Shown here: positions 1 to 8,182 of the stretch, one piece after another
Numbering within the stretch: position 1 is the first letter of the stretch
Layout: the number at the start of each line of letters is the position of its first letter
NCBI GenBank assembly: GCA_003105015.1
Contig: PQAF01000028.1
Location: 186,001-250,000, forward strand
DNA: 64,000 bases
Source of the DNA: Rhodocyclales bacterium
GTDB taxonomy: Bacteria; Pseudomonadota; Gammaproteobacteria; Burkholderiales; Rhodocyclaceae
Direction of reading: 5' to 3'
Program-made: the position numbers and the translations under genes
The notes under the pieces: model-generated
What the model was told of the DNA's origin: nothing
What the model saw: only the letters and a program-made list of their open reading frames with translations
The model's database searches: none

Positions 1-1867
1 TGAACAGCGCCACCGAGCGCAGCAGCTCTCCGGTGATGGTGCCCTTCTGCGTGCCGCGCTCGATGGCGGCGCGGGTATGCAGATCCGGCCCGACGCTGGC
101 ATATTCCGCCTCGTCGGTGATGACGCCGAGCAGGCGCGAGATGGCGAGGTCGCGCGCCTTCAATGCCGCGGTGCTGCTCTCGCTCAAGGGCGCGATGCCG
201 GCCGCCTCGATCTGCGACAGGCTCACGCGGCCGAGAGCTTCCGGGGTGAGCATGGCCTCGCCCCGCCAGTCTTCCGGCTGCGCCAGCTTCCAGATGCGGA
301 AGTCGGCCTCGGTCACGCCCTTGGCGGCCAGCCGGGCATGGTCCGAAGGATCGAGGGCGCCCCATTCCAGACGCGAGAGGCGCCCCAAGCCCTGCATCAT
401 GGTGACGCTGAAGGCGCGGCGCAGCGCGTCGGTCCAGCCGGTGAGCAGCGAGGCTTTCATGGTGAGGTTGGCGACGCGCCCGCTCCAGCCCTGGCCGACG
501 TTGTTCTCGCCCCAGCGGTTCATGTCGGAAATCACGCTCTCGGCGATCAGGCCGGCGCGGTTCGCCCATTGGCGCGATTCCTTGCCGCTCGCGCGCACCA
601 GGTTCAGCGCCGCCTGCCAGACGGGCAGGCGGTTGAAGTGCGTCGTCAGGAAGTAGGTCGGGAGGTCGGTCACGCTCGAGAGCATGGCGCCCTGCAGCTT
701 GCCGAAGGTTTCCACGTTGCGCACGCCCTGCGCCACGTCGGCCAGGCGCTGGTAGAACGGCCCGCCGTCATAGGTGCCGGCGGTGTGGCCGGTGAGGGTG
801 GCGAACATGTCCTTGGTCGAGACCAGGAACGGCCCGACGCGATCGGAAGCGCCGGTCTTCAGCGCGGTGTCCCACAGCAGGCGGAAGGTGGCGTTCGCAT
901 TCGGCCCCATCGACTCGACCAGGGCGATGTCGCGGGCGAGGCGGCCGACGTGGTGCTGCATCGACAGGAACACGGTGCCGCGGCCGTACTCGCTCATGTA
1001 GCTGAGATAGGCTTCCGGCCCCTTGAAGTGGATCTCCCGGTGCTGAGAAAAATGCTTCGCCTGTGCCGGCTCGCCGCGGAATTCGCCGGCTTCCAGCTTG
1101 GTCAGTCCCTCGGTGGCGAGGGTGTTGCGGATGCCGCGCAGGATGTCGAGCATCGACTCGTCGGAGAGCGGGCGGCCGAAGTCGTCGAGATAGCGCGAGC
1201 GGTCGAGCAGGGGCAGCACGTGCGTGGCGTAGGCGTCGGCCGTCGCCGCGCGGATGCGCGCCGCGTCATGCGGCTGCGGGATGTAGCCGTAACCCAGCTT
1301 GCCGATGTCGCCGCCGGAGCGGTTGAAGCGGCTGCGCATGGCCTCCATCGTCTCGCGCCAGGCTTTCGCGCCGGCCTTGGCCGCAGCGTTGCCGGTGTCG
1401 CGGCCCCAGATCTCGAACACCAGGTCACGCATGGCCTTCGGGTTCTCGATGGCGCCGAGCAGGCGCGGGGCGCTCGCCTCGATGGTGTCCATCAGGCGGG
1501 AAAAGTATTGCCGCTCGACGCCCTTCCTCAGGATGTCGACGCGGTCGAGCTGCTGCTCGACGGCCTGAAAGGCGCCCTTGCCGGCCTGCATGCTCTCGGC
1601 CATCGTGGCGAGGCTGGCATCCTGGGCGCGGATCTGCAGCGCCGCGCGTAGCTTGCGGGTGCCAGCCTCGTGCACCAGGTCTTCACCGGCCAGCTTGGCG
1701 GCGCGCTCGAAGCGCTCGGCCACCGGCATGGCCTGCCAGGCTTGCGGGTCCTGCCGGGCGACGGCCTGCAGCGCCTTGCCGAGGCGCCGCTCGATGGCCT
1801 CGGCCTCGGCCTTGGTGATTTCCCGGCCGATGGCGCGGGCAACGGCTTCGATGCATTTCTGTTTCAT
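1..1867 (-). CDS. Large phage virion-like protein, C-terminus cut by the window edge
   Basis: The reading frame is open from an ATG at 1867 to the left edge, giving at least 622 residues (N-terminus MKQKCIEAVARAIG). The ATG overlaps the stop of the upstream gene (ATGA), so translation is coupled. The visible protein is mostly helical, without a signal peptide or a clear membrane segment. Near the middle it has a segment with YMSEYGRGTVFLSMQHHVG and RDIALVESMGPN, a style I associate with very large phage internal or minor head proteins. It ends a run of three coupled large genes. I infer a phage particle protein, perhaps delivered with the DNA. I recognise no catalytic motif in the visible part; a lytic or peptidase domain could lie beyond the edge. 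All the reading frames on the plus strand here are shadows. Confidence 0.7.
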   Translation of the reverse strand, partial: MKQKCIEAVARAIGREITKAEAEAIERRLGKALQAVARQDPQAWQAMPVAERFERAAKLAGEDLVHEAGTRKLRAALQIRAQDASLATMAESMQAGKGAFQAVEQQLDRVDILRKGVERQYFSRLMDTIEASAPRLLGAIENPKAMRDLVFEIWGRDTGNAAAKAGAKAWRETMEAMRSRFNRSGGDIGKLGYGYIPQPHDAARIRAATADAYATHVLPLLDRSRYLDDFGRPLSDESMLDILRGIRNTLATEGLTKLEAGEFRGEPAQAKHFSQHREIHFKGPEAYLSYMSEYGRGTVFLSMQHHVGRLARDIALVESMGPNANATFRLLWDTALKTGASDRVGPFLVSTKDMFATLTGHTAGTYDGGPFYQRLADVAQGVRNVETFGKLQGAMLSSVTDLPTYFLTTHFNRLPVWQAALNLVRASGKESRQWANRAGLIAESVISDMNRWGENNVGQGWSGRVANLTMKASLLTGWTDALRRAFSVTMMQGLGRLSRLEWGALDPSDHARLAAKGVTEADFRIWKLAQPEDWRGEAMLTPEALGRVSLSQIEAAGIAPLSESSTAALKARDLAISRLLGVITDEAEYASVGPDLHTRAAIERGTQKGTITGELLRSVALF

Positions 1868-3237
1868 CAGTCGGGGTTCCTCAAGTGGCATTCAACGGCG
1901 GCGGCGAACATGCGCGCTTCGCGCTTCGCCACCTCGATGTCGGTCTCGATCTCGGCCCACAGGTCGGCGGCGCGCTTGGCCACCGGGTTGCCCTGGGCGT
2001 CGAGTTCGTCGCCATAAACGATGCGGTCGGGACTCTCCTCGGCGATGCGCCGCGCCAGCTGCACGTCGAGCGGCTCGGCGCGTGTACTAATTTCGCCATC
2101 GGTTGACACTCGATTAGTAGTTGCCGCCTCTGCGTCAAAGTCAGTCTCCGCGCCCCGGCGCAGCGGCGCCGGGGCATCCTGCGGCAGTTCGGCCGAGGCG
2201 CGCCTGGCCAGCAGCTCGGCGGCGTCGCTCATGCGGGCGGATGCCTCAGTGATGCGCGCCTCGTCGACGGCGGCATGCACCGGCAGCTCGACCGGCTGGC
2301 CGTCATCGAGGCGGCGCGCGGCGGCCTCCATCAGGTCGGCGTGGGCATTGCGCGCGGCGATGTCCTGGCGCGGGGCGAGGCTCGCCTCGTCGGCCTGGCG
2401 CGCCAGCAGCAGGGTGCGCGCGGCGGCCTCCTCCTCGGGCGAGAGCCGCGGCAGGTCGGCAGCGGGGCGGGCATCCGGCGCGGCGTTGCGCGGCAAGCCG
2501 CGCATGCCGTGCGCGGCGGCGCCGAACACCAGCGGCACGATGGTGGACACGGAGAGCCCCACCGGGTCGAAAGGGTCGTACTCCCTCGCCACCTCGGCGA
2601 AGTCGGCGCGCTCGAGGATGGACTGGATCGCGGCATTCTCGCCGATGAAGGAGGCCGGGCCGCCGGCGAGCGCCAGGCCCAGCGTCTGCGTCAGCGTCTT
2701 GCCGGCCGCCGGCAGGGCGATGCTCGCCGCCGTCGCCGCGCCGTGCACCGCGCCGGCCTTGATGGCGGTGGCCGTGTCGACGCCCTTGTCGGTGAGCTTC
2801 AACATTTCGCTGGCGCCTTCGTCCAGGCCGGTGCCAATGGCCGCGCCCCACGGCCCGCCAACGGCGCCATAGCCGGCGGCCTTGCCGAGCAGCTTGCCGG
2901 CGCCGAAGACGATCTGCGAGGCGGTGCCGGTGGTGTGCGGGTCGGGCGTGATGCGCTTCAGTTCGCGGCCGAGCAGCGGCGACAGATCGTTCTCGCCCAT
3001 CCGCTCGATGGAGTCTTCCTGCGCCGCGCCCTCGCGGAAAGCGGCGGCCTTGCCGTAGGCGTCGAGCAGCGGCGAGAAAACCCGCGCCGTCTCGGTGGCG
3101 GCGGCGGGTAGTGCCGCGCGCAGGGCTTCGCCGAAGCCGGCAAACATGCCGATCTTGGGCTTGGGCACCAGGTCGGGGCGGCGAGCGTAGCCGTCGAGCA
3201 CGCGCTCGGCTTCGTCGGCATAAAGGGCGTCGTACAT
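1867..3237 (-). CDS. Phage internal virion / DNA-ejection-like protein
   Basis: A 456-residue protein starting MYDALYADEAERVL, with its ATG overlapping the stop of the 679-residue gene upstream and its own stop overlapping the next start. Residues about 95 to 185 form two glycine- and alanine-rich hydrophobic stretches (around GAGKLLGKAAGYGAVGG and ALAGGPASFIGE), flanked by long charged helical segments rich in Ala, Glu and Arg. Hydrophobic glycine-rich segments in an otherwise soluble helical protein are typical of podovirus internal proteins that enter the cell envelope during DNA ejection. The role is an inference from this composition and from its position between two other large structural-type genes. 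No enzyme motif was seen. One copy of the recurring 9-mer AAAGTCAGT lies in it at 2137. Confidence 0.72.
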   Translation of the reverse strand: MYDALYADEAERVLDGYARRPDLVPKPKIGMFAGFGEALRAALPAAATETARVFSPLLDAYGKAAAFREGAAQEDSIERMGENDLSPLLGRELKRITPDPHTTGTASQIVFGAGKLLGKAAGYGAVGGPWGAAIGTGLDEGASEMLKLTDKGVDTATAIKAGAVHGAATAASIALPAAGKTLTQTLGLALAGGPASFIGENAAIQSILERADFAEVAREYDPFDPVGLSVSTIVPLVFGAAAHGMRGLPRNAAPDARPAADLPRLSPEEEAAARTLLLARQADEASLAPRQDIAARNAHADLMEAAARRLDDGQPVELPVHAAVDEARITEASARMSDAAELLARRASAELPQDAPAPLRRGAETDFDAEAATTNRVSTDGEISTRAEPLDVQLARRIAEESPDRIVYGDELDAQGNPVAKRAADLWAEIETDIEVAKREARMFAAAVECHLRNPD

Positions 3238-5276
3238 CAGCGGCTCTCCAGGGGCAGGTAGAAGCGGCGGCCGTCGGCGCGCGTGACCATGCGCCCGCCC
3301 ACCGTCACGGCGTAGCTGCCCGGCAGCGGCGAGGCGAGCAGGCGCGCCCGCGGCAAGGCTTGCGCGAAGGCTTCCGGGCTCAGACGCTCGTCGCCGAGGC
3401 GCAGCTCCTCGCCGGCCAGCTGGCGCAGGCGATCCGGCGTGAAGGCGCGCAGGGTGTCGCGCACCTGGGCATCGCTCCAGCCGTAGGGCTTGGGGATGCG
3501 CCCGCCGTTCAGGTCCATGACGCCGCCGGTGGCCAGGTTGATGGCCTGCTTGACGTCGCCGCTGTTGCCCTCGGCCTTGAGTCCGGCGTAGACGGTGAAC
3601 ACCGCGTCGGCCGCCGCCCGGGTGGCGGTCTCGCTGGCATAGACGCCCTCCAGCTGCTGGCGGATCTCGGCGCGCACCTTGGTCTGCTGCAGCTCGTCGA
3701 AGCTCACGCGCTTCTCGCGCAGGGCATCGTCGCCCTTGATAAAAATCTCGGCGACGCGCCGGCCCTTGCTGGTTTCCAGGTCGCGCGCGGAGAGCATCGC
3801 GGCGGTGGCGAGGGAGGCCGACTTGTCGCCCATCTGCACGGCCAGGGCGCGCAGGCGACCGGGCGACTGCACGCTGCGGCCGATGGCGGCCAGCGCGTCG
3901 GCGCGCTGGTTGGCGGGCAGGGCTTCCAGCGAGGCGGCCAGCTGGCGGGCTTCCTCGGGCTGCAGCGGCGAGACTTCGCGGCCGGCCCATTGATCCACCG
4001 CGCGCGCCGCCTCCAGGCGGGCGGGCAGGGTCTTGGCCAGCGCCTGCGGGCTGCTGGCGTCGACCTGCGGCAGCGTGGCCACCACACCGCGCTCCAGCGC
4101 CGCATTCAAGGCATTGGCCTGCAGGTCGTTCAGGGCGGCCTTGTGGGCGCGCTCCAGGGCTTCGTAGGTCTTCTTGTCGGTGGGGCGCCAGCCCTTGGTC
4201 GGGTCGTTGCCCTGCGCGGCCAGGCGCTGCAGTTCGACCTGCTGCACGGCGAGCGGCTGCGAGACGAAGGCGACGGCCTGGCCGCTGCCGGCGGCCATCT
4301 CCTTGAAGGCGGCGGCGTAGGGCGTGCCGGCGAGCTGCTGAGACAGCTGGTCGATGTAGTCCGGGGAGAGCTGCTTGCCGGCCTGCACCACTTCGGCGGC
4401 GGCGCCGAAGGCTTTCTCCGCCTCGCGCTGGTGGCGCTCGACGGCGGCCTCGGCGCGGCGGCGGGCGGTTTCCTGCTGCGCCTCGATGCGCGCCTTGTAG
4501 CCGAGGATGCGGTTCTCGGCGACGGCGAGGCTCTGCGCCGGCACGCCGGCATAGCGGCCGCGGCCCATGCCCTCCAGCACGGCATCGAGGGCGGCCGGGT
4601 TGTCGCGCGCCTTGTTGATCTCGCCATTGAGCGCGGCGCCGACGATGGCCTGCTGCGCCTGTTCCTTGAGGCGCACCTTCTTGTCGGGCGCCAGGTCGGT
4701 GATGTCGATCAGGGCCAGCTGCTCGCCCAGCACGGCGCCGGCCTGGGCCGGGTTCGCCAGCACGGCCTGTGCATTGCGGCCGATGGCCGCTTCCTGCTCG
4801 GCGACGCGCATTCCCGCGCGCGCGCTCGCCTCGAAACTCAACGCATCGCGCCCGAGATCGGTGCGCAGGCCGGTCAGTCCGGCGCCCACCAGTTCGCGCA
4901 CATGCTTGTTGCGCGCCCCGGCCAGCGTCTGCGTGCTGTATTCGTCGAACTGCTTGAGCAGGGTCGGCGTGAAGTCGAGCGCCCCGGGCGCGGCCTTCTC
5001 CTTGGCGGCGAGGGCGTGCTCGGTCCATTTCAGGCGGGCGTCGGACAGCAGCTTCGCCGCCTCGCCCTTGGCATCCTCGCGGTCGAGGCGGTCCTGCGCC
5101 TCACGCCGGCGTTCTTCCTCAAGCTGCGCGCGATCGGCCACCCGGCCCATTGTTTCGCCCATTCCGGCCATGGCTGCGCCGGTCGGATCGTATGGCTTGG
5201 CCAGGCCGCGCACGGTCGGCGTGGCGCCGGCCTGCGCGCCGATTTGCTGCTGGTAGCGCGGAATGCGAACGGCCAT
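3237..5276 (-). CDS. Phage internal virion-like coiled-coil protein (679 aa)
   Basis: Starts MAVRIPRYQQQIG behind a good ribosome site (GGGAG) and runs to a stop that overlaps the next ATG. The protein is almost entirely alpha-helical and alanine-rich. Heptad-like charged stretches lie at about residues 50 to 80 and 245 to 285, with many QA and AL repeats, and there are no membrane segments or cysteine motifs. The opening, a short basic beta-like segment then a long helical rod, is the pattern of internal core or ejection proteins in podovirus-like phages. With the two downstream genes it forms a coupled three-gene set. I am confident it is a real phage gene, less so of the exact role; a tape-measure-like function is the main alternative. 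Confidence 0.72.
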   Translation of the reverse strand: MAVRIPRYQQQIGAQAGATPTVRGLAKPYDPTGAAMAGMGETMGRVADRAQLEEERRREAQDRLDREDAKGEAAKLLSDARLKWTEHALAAKEKAAPGALDFTPTLLKQFDEYSTQTLAGARNKHVRELVGAGLTGLRTDLGRDALSFEASARAGMRVAEQEAAIGRNAQAVLANPAQAGAVLGEQLALIDITDLAPDKKVRLKEQAQQAIVGAALNGEINKARDNPAALDAVLEGMGRGRYAGVPAQSLAVAENRILGYKARIEAQQETARRRAEAAVERHQREAEKAFGAAAEVVQAGKQLSPDYIDQLSQQLAGTPYAAAFKEMAAGSGQAVAFVSQPLAVQQVELQRLAAQGNDPTKGWRPTDKKTYEALERAHKAALNDLQANALNAALERGVVATLPQVDASSPQALAKTLPARLEAARAVDQWAGREVSPLQPEEARQLAASLEALPANQRADALAAIGRSVQSPGRLRALAVQMGDKSASLATAAMLSARDLETSKGRRVAEIFIKGDDALREKRVSFDELQQTKVRAEIRQQLEGVYASETATRAAADAVFTVYAGLKAEGNSGDVKQAINLATGGVMDLNGGRIPKPYGWSDAQVRDTLRAFTPDRLRQLAGEELRLGDERLSPEAFAQALPRARLLASPLPGSYAVTVGGRMVTRADGRRFYLPLESR

Positions 5277-5288
5277 CTGGTTTCTCCC

Positions 5289-5867
5289 TTACTTTGCGCC
5301 CTTGCGGGCGTAGATCCGTTCGGCGTGCAGCGCCAGCTGCATGACGACGCGCGGGTGGTTGGCAATGGCCGGGTGGTCTTCAAGGAAGGCGACCAGGCCG
5401 GGGCGCTTGGCGTCGATCTCGCGCACCAGGCGGCGGGCGAGGTCCATGCGCTTGTCGGCCAGCTCCCGGCCCCACAGGCCGCGCAGGTCCGTCTCGCAGC
5501 GGCGCATGGCGAGCTCGGCTTCGGCATCGGTCATGCTGGGCGCCTCGCGCTGCGCGAGGTCGGCCTGTTCGGCGATGTCGTTGCCGATGTAGGCCGGCAG
5601 CTGAGCATCATGCAGCCAGCCGCGCAAGGTGGCGTCGGTCTGCAGGTCCTGGGCGCTCATGTCGCGCTCGGCAAAGGTGGTGCCGTAGGGAATCTGATAT
5701 TCCGCGGGCGTCTTCGGTGCGGCGAAGGTGGCGTCGTCGGCGGCCTGTTCCTCGGCCCGGCGCTCGCTCTCGGCCGCCGCGGCGGCCGGATCCGGTGCCG
5801 CCGGCTGCGGGGCTGGGGCGGCCGGGCGGCCGCTCACGTCGATGATGTCTTCGGCGGGTTCGTGCAT
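5289..5867 (-). CDS. Phage scaffold-like acidic protein (192 aa)
   Basis: Begins MHEPAEDIIDVSGRPAAP behind a strong AAGGAG site 6 bases from the ATG. Residues 13 to 50 are a low-complexity Pro/Ala/Glu linker. Residues about 50 to 90 contain a PAEYQIPYG segment, and the rest is a charged helical domain. A disordered acidic start, a short YxxPxG-type segment and a helical C-terminus resemble phage capsid scaffolding or assembly proteins. That is an inference: the expected neighbour, a major capsid gene, is missing, and the next gene leftwards is the 679-residue virion-like protein. It could instead be a minor structural protein. Confidence 0.6.
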   Translation of the reverse strand: MHEPAEDIIDVSGRPAAPAPQPAAPDPAAAAAESERRAEEQAADDATFAAPKTPAEYQIPYGTTFAERDMSAQDLQTDATLRGWLHDAQLPAYIGNDIAEQADLAQREAPSMTDAEAELAMRRCETDLRGLWGRELADKRMDLARRLVREIDAKRPGLVAFLEDHPAIANHPRVVMQLALHAERIYARKGAK

Positions 5868-5883
5868 GGTGTCTCCTTTAAGC

Positions 5884-6564
5884 TCAAGCGGCTTTGGGTT
5901 CGCCCGCGGCCTCGGTCAGGCGCAGGCGGTCGTTCTGTCGGCGGGCGTGGGTCTGCAGGTCGCGCAGCAGGTCGCGCTGCACGAATTCCCCCACCGTGAA
6001 AAGCCGCAAAGTGTTCGCATCGCCGAGCAGCTTGTCGGTGCGGCAAACCAACTGCTGATTGATCGCCTCGCGCAGGTCGAAGTCGCTCTCGCCGCGGCCC
6101 TCAATGTGGCGGCGCGTGAGCTTGCCCTCGATCTGCTGGCCGACGGCCTGAAACTGCCTGAAGGCGCCCGCGAAGGCTTCCAGGTGGCGCTGCATCTCGG
6201 CCGCCAGCGCCTCGCGCTGCTGCGCGAGGGCGCGGCGCTCGGCGCGCTCGGCATGCTCATGTTCCTCGAAGGCCCGGGCCGTGGCCGCCTCGATGCGCAG
6301 CTCCAGTCCGGCGGCGGCGTGGGCGAGGTCGCGTACTTCGGCCTCGGCAGCGTCGAGCTTCTTGCGGATGGCTTCGCGCCGCTTGCCGTCGTCCCTGGCG
6401 ACGGCGTTCAACATCGCCTCGTTGGATTCCACCTGCAGGGCGGCGAGGCGCTGGTGCGCCGCCTCGGCCTCCTGCTCCAGCTCGCGGCGGGCGTACAGAA
6501 GGGCGTCGAGGGTTTCGGGCTCCTTCGCATCGCGCGAGAAAATCAGTTTCAAGCGTTCAAGCAT
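5884..6564 (-). CDS. Phage coiled-coil protein (226 aa), function unknown
   Basis: Starts MLERLKLIFSRDAKEPETL behind AAGGAAC. Residues about 20 to 145 are one long predicted coiled coil, dense in Glu, Ala, Arg and Leu with heptad spacing. The C-terminal third, from about residue 150, is more globular (RRHIEGRGESDFDLREAIN). No enzyme motif is visible. It lies between the run of tiny genes and the scaffold-like gene and is transcribed with them. It may be a structural or assembly factor, but the sequence does not allow a firmer statement. Confidence 0.65.
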   Translation of the reverse strand: MLERLKLIFSRDAKEPETLDALLYARRELEQEAEAAHQRLAALQVESNEAMLNAVARDDGKRREAIRKKLDAAEAEVRDLAHAAAGLELRIEAATARAFEEHEHAERAERRALAQQREALAAEMQRHLEAFAGAFRQFQAVGQQIEGKLTRRHIEGRGESDFDLREAINQQLVCRTDKLLGDANTLRLFTVGEFVQRDLLRDLQTHARRQNDRLRLTEAAGEPKAA

Positions 6565-6582
6565 TGAAGTTCCTTTCAGGAT

Positions 6583-6762
6583 TTAACGTTTATCTTTGGG
6601 AAAGTTGGCGCGCTGCAGCTTCCAGTCGGGCGCCTGCTTGCGCAGCTCGTGGCGGCCCGCCCGATTGGCCGCCGTTGCGGCCAGGTTGGCGGCGGTCTGT
6701 GTCTCACGCGCAGCGGTGACTTGCTCGATGGTCGGCGGGGTGTCGATTGGCTTGCGGGGCAT
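6583..6762 (-). CDS. Small phage protein (59 aa), unknown
   Basis: I chose the ATG at 6762 (MPRKPIDTPPTIEQVTAA) because AAGGAG lies 7 bases upstream; a longer frame upstream has no such site and odd codon use. The product is short, basic and rich in Ala, Thr and Arg, with a helical centre and no recognised domain. It is closely packed between neighbours on the same strand, with a 22-base gap upstream that holds one copy of the AAAGTCAGT 9-mer. Confidence 0.55.
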   Translation of the reverse strand: MPRKPIDTPPTIEQVTAARETQTAANLAATAANRAGRHELRKQAPDWKLQRANFPKDKR

Positions 6763-6784
6763 GGATAACTCCTTTCCAGAAAAG

Positions 6785-6976
6785 TCAGTGCAGCGGGGAC
6801 GGCGGATCAACGATGCAGATGGCGAGGAACATGTACCCCGGGTCTTCGGGGTCATGACCGGCGCGCCGGATGACGGCCTCCGGGGTTTCGCCATCGCAGA
6901 TGAAAGTCTTCACGATAGGCATGGACGGGCCTGCGGCTTCCTCGAGTTTTTTCAGGCGGTGTTCAAGCGAAGACAC
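6785..6976 (-). CDS. Small phage protein (63 aa), unknown
   Basis: The frame is open from a GTG at 6994, but the GGAGG inside that extension is placed correctly for the GTG at 6976 (product MSSLEHRLKKLEEAAGP), which I take as the start. It overlaps the end of the upstream gene by 14 bases. The N-terminus is a short amphipathic helix (LEHRLKKLEE). The same SLExRLxxLE opening recurs in the next gene upstream, so the two may be related small proteins. Function unknown. Confidence 0.55.
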   Translation of the reverse strand: MSSLEHRLKKLEEAAGPSMPIVKTFICDGETPEAVIRRAGHDPEDPGYMFLAICIVDPPSPLH

Positions 6977-7160
6977 GGGCCACCTCCGCAACACGGTGAA
7001 GGATCAGCAAGACGTTCAACGGGCCCGCACACCTTGCGCGCAGCGTCTCGGCACGCTGCCGCGCCTCGGCGGCGGTTTCGTTCGCCTGCTGCTCGACGAT
7101 GGCAAGCTGCGGCCCCATATCGCGCTGCTCCAAGCGGTTCAATCTGCTATCAAGACTCAT
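6963..7160 (-). CDS. Small phage protein (65 aa), unknown
   Basis: The start at 7160 (MSLDSRLNRLEQRDMGPQL) is set by GGAGGT 6 bases upstream; the longer frame from 7202 has no ribosome site. The first 15 residues form a SLxxRLxxLE helix like that of the following gene, and the C-terminus is helical and hydrophobic (VLLILHRVAEVARVFA). It is part of the coupled run of tiny genes. No domain recognised. Confidence 0.55.
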   Translation of the reverse strand: MSLDSRLNRLEQRDMGPQLAIVEQQANETAAEARQRAETLRARCAGPLNVLLILHRVAEVARVFA

Positions 7161-7164
7161 GGCG

Positions 7165-7404
7165 CTACCTCCGGTTTTCCAATGCCGCGACGCGGCGTTC
7201 AAGTTCGACGGTCTCGTACAGCCGGCCCATGCTCGACAACATGAAGGTCAGGCGGCTGGCGTCGGCCATCGGAATGCGGCCGGTTCGCGCAGCGCGGTAA
7301 ATGCGTGCCATCTCGCGCAGCACGCCGGCAGCGGAATCGAGGCGGGCAACCCGCCCATTCAGGGGGGGAGGGGTAACCTCCAACTCGCCGCCCCGCTTGC
7401 TCAT
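7165..7404 (-). CDS. Small phage protein (79 aa), unknown
   Basis: The ATG at 7404 overlaps the stop of the preceding gene (ATGA). The product starts MSKRGGELEVTPPPLNG and then has a helical region with IYRAARTGRIPMADASRLTFML, ending in a short coiled segment. Proteins of this look occur in phage packaging or early regions near small terminase genes. I cannot assign a function from the sequence, and no terminase is visible in the window. Confidence 0.6.
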   Translation of the reverse strand: MSKRGGELEVTPPPLNGRVARLDSAAGVLREMARIYRAARTGRIPMADASRLTFMLSSMGRLYETVELERRVAALENRR

Positions 7405-7634
7405 TTCGACCCCTTACCCTGCGCCGTTCGGCAGTTAAGAGCAGGTTCCTGCCCGAAATGCGACGACAATGCGCTCAGTTCCTCATGCGCCAGGTAGCGC
7501 TCGACGTTTCCGCCGGCCCCCTGCAGGCGCAGGCATTCGGCGATCAGGTCGTGCTTTTTCTGCCTGAAAGCTGCGTTGCCCGCCCGCCCGGCCAACGTTT
7601 CGATGCGCGACAACAAGGTCTTCTCCAAACGCAT
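7401..7634 (-). CDS. Small phage protein (77 aa), unknown
   Basis: Starts MRLEKTLLSRIETLAGRAG. Its ATG overlaps the upstream stop by one base (TGATG), and its own stop overlaps the next ATG, so it is translationally coupled on both sides. The N-terminal half is basic and helical; the C-terminus holds EERYL-like and LSSHFGQEP segments. No motif recognised. Confidence 0.55.
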   Translation of the reverse strand: MRLEKTLLSRIETLAGRAGNAAFRQKKHDLIAECLRLQGAGGNVERYLAHEELSALSSHFGQEPALNCRTAQGKGSK

Positions 7635-8182
7635 CAGGCGGTCTCCGACGCCAGCAAGTCCGCTTGCTTCGCCCGGTGGCGCGCCTGGCGCTCGGCGTTC
7701 GTCATGGCTGTGCCGGTCGCAGGTCTGCCGCGCCCCGGCTGCGTAACGGAAATTCCCGCATCGCCGGATTTTTCGTTACTCGGTGAAATTGCGTTACATG
7801 ATTTTTCGTTACTCGGGGCGCGCGCTGCTTCTTCGTCTTCGAAGCTGGGCTCTGCGATCCTGAGGTCTTCGAGGATGTCGGACAGGATGTTGCGGGCATC
7901 GAGGGCGTGCGCCTGGTAGGTCAGCCCATCACCACAGCGCCCGACTATCTCGTCGAGGTAGCAGTCGGCCGTCAGCAGGGAGAGCTTGCCCCACAGGCGC
8001 AGCAGGGCACGATCGACGCGGTATTCCGGGCAGTAGCGCGCGCTGTCTAGAAGCTCGGCCAGGTGGCGAAGGTGCAGGCGATGCAGGGCGATGGTATCGA
8101 CTTTGCCGCTGCCGTCTTTCTGTTCCAGGCTGATCATGTCGCCCTCGATCTTGAAGGCGAGGGCAGGAATGTTCGTCATCAT
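7634..8182 (-). CDS. Phage early protein with 11-residue internal repeat (182 aa)
   Basis: I prefer the start at 8182 (MMTNIPALAFKIEGD), which overlaps the stop of the replication gene, over the longer frame from 8215. Residues 1 to about 120 form a globular domain. Residues about 122 to 145 contain two copies of a PSNEKS unit, 11 residues apart. The tail (GRGRPATGTAMTNAERQARHRAK) is basic and resembles nucleic-acid-binding tails seen in phage and plasmid replication proteins. Its place directly after the initiator suggests a replication accessory role, possibly the position taken by a helicase loader in lambda-like phages, but no ATPase motif is present. Confidence 0.62.
   Translation of the reverse strand: MMTNIPALAFKIEGDMISLEQKDGSGKVDTIALHRLHLRHLAELLDSARYCPEYRVDRALLRLWGKLSLLTADCYLDEIVGRCGDGLTYQAHALDARNILSDILEDLRIAEPSFEDEEAARAPSNEKSCNAISPSNEKSGDAGISVTQPGRGRPATGTAMTNAERQARHRAKQADLLASETA
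7744..7816. repeat. Short direct repeats inside the gene downstream of the initiator
   Basis: GATTTTTCGTTACTCGG occurs exactly at 7767-7783 and 7800-7816, a 33-base period. Between them is TTGCGTTAC, and at 7744 the related sequence lies in inverse orientation (TAACGGAAA). The CGTTAC core therefore appears about four times in 73 bases. The repeat is in frame and encodes PSNEKS twice, so it may be a protein repeat, a second set of binding sites, or both. Confidence 0.6.

Noticed and set aside
3111..5999. A 962-codon open frame on the plus strand opposite the phage virion genes
   Set aside because: Composition is that of a high-GC antisense shadow, and it crosses several well-supported minus-strand genes with good ribosome sites.
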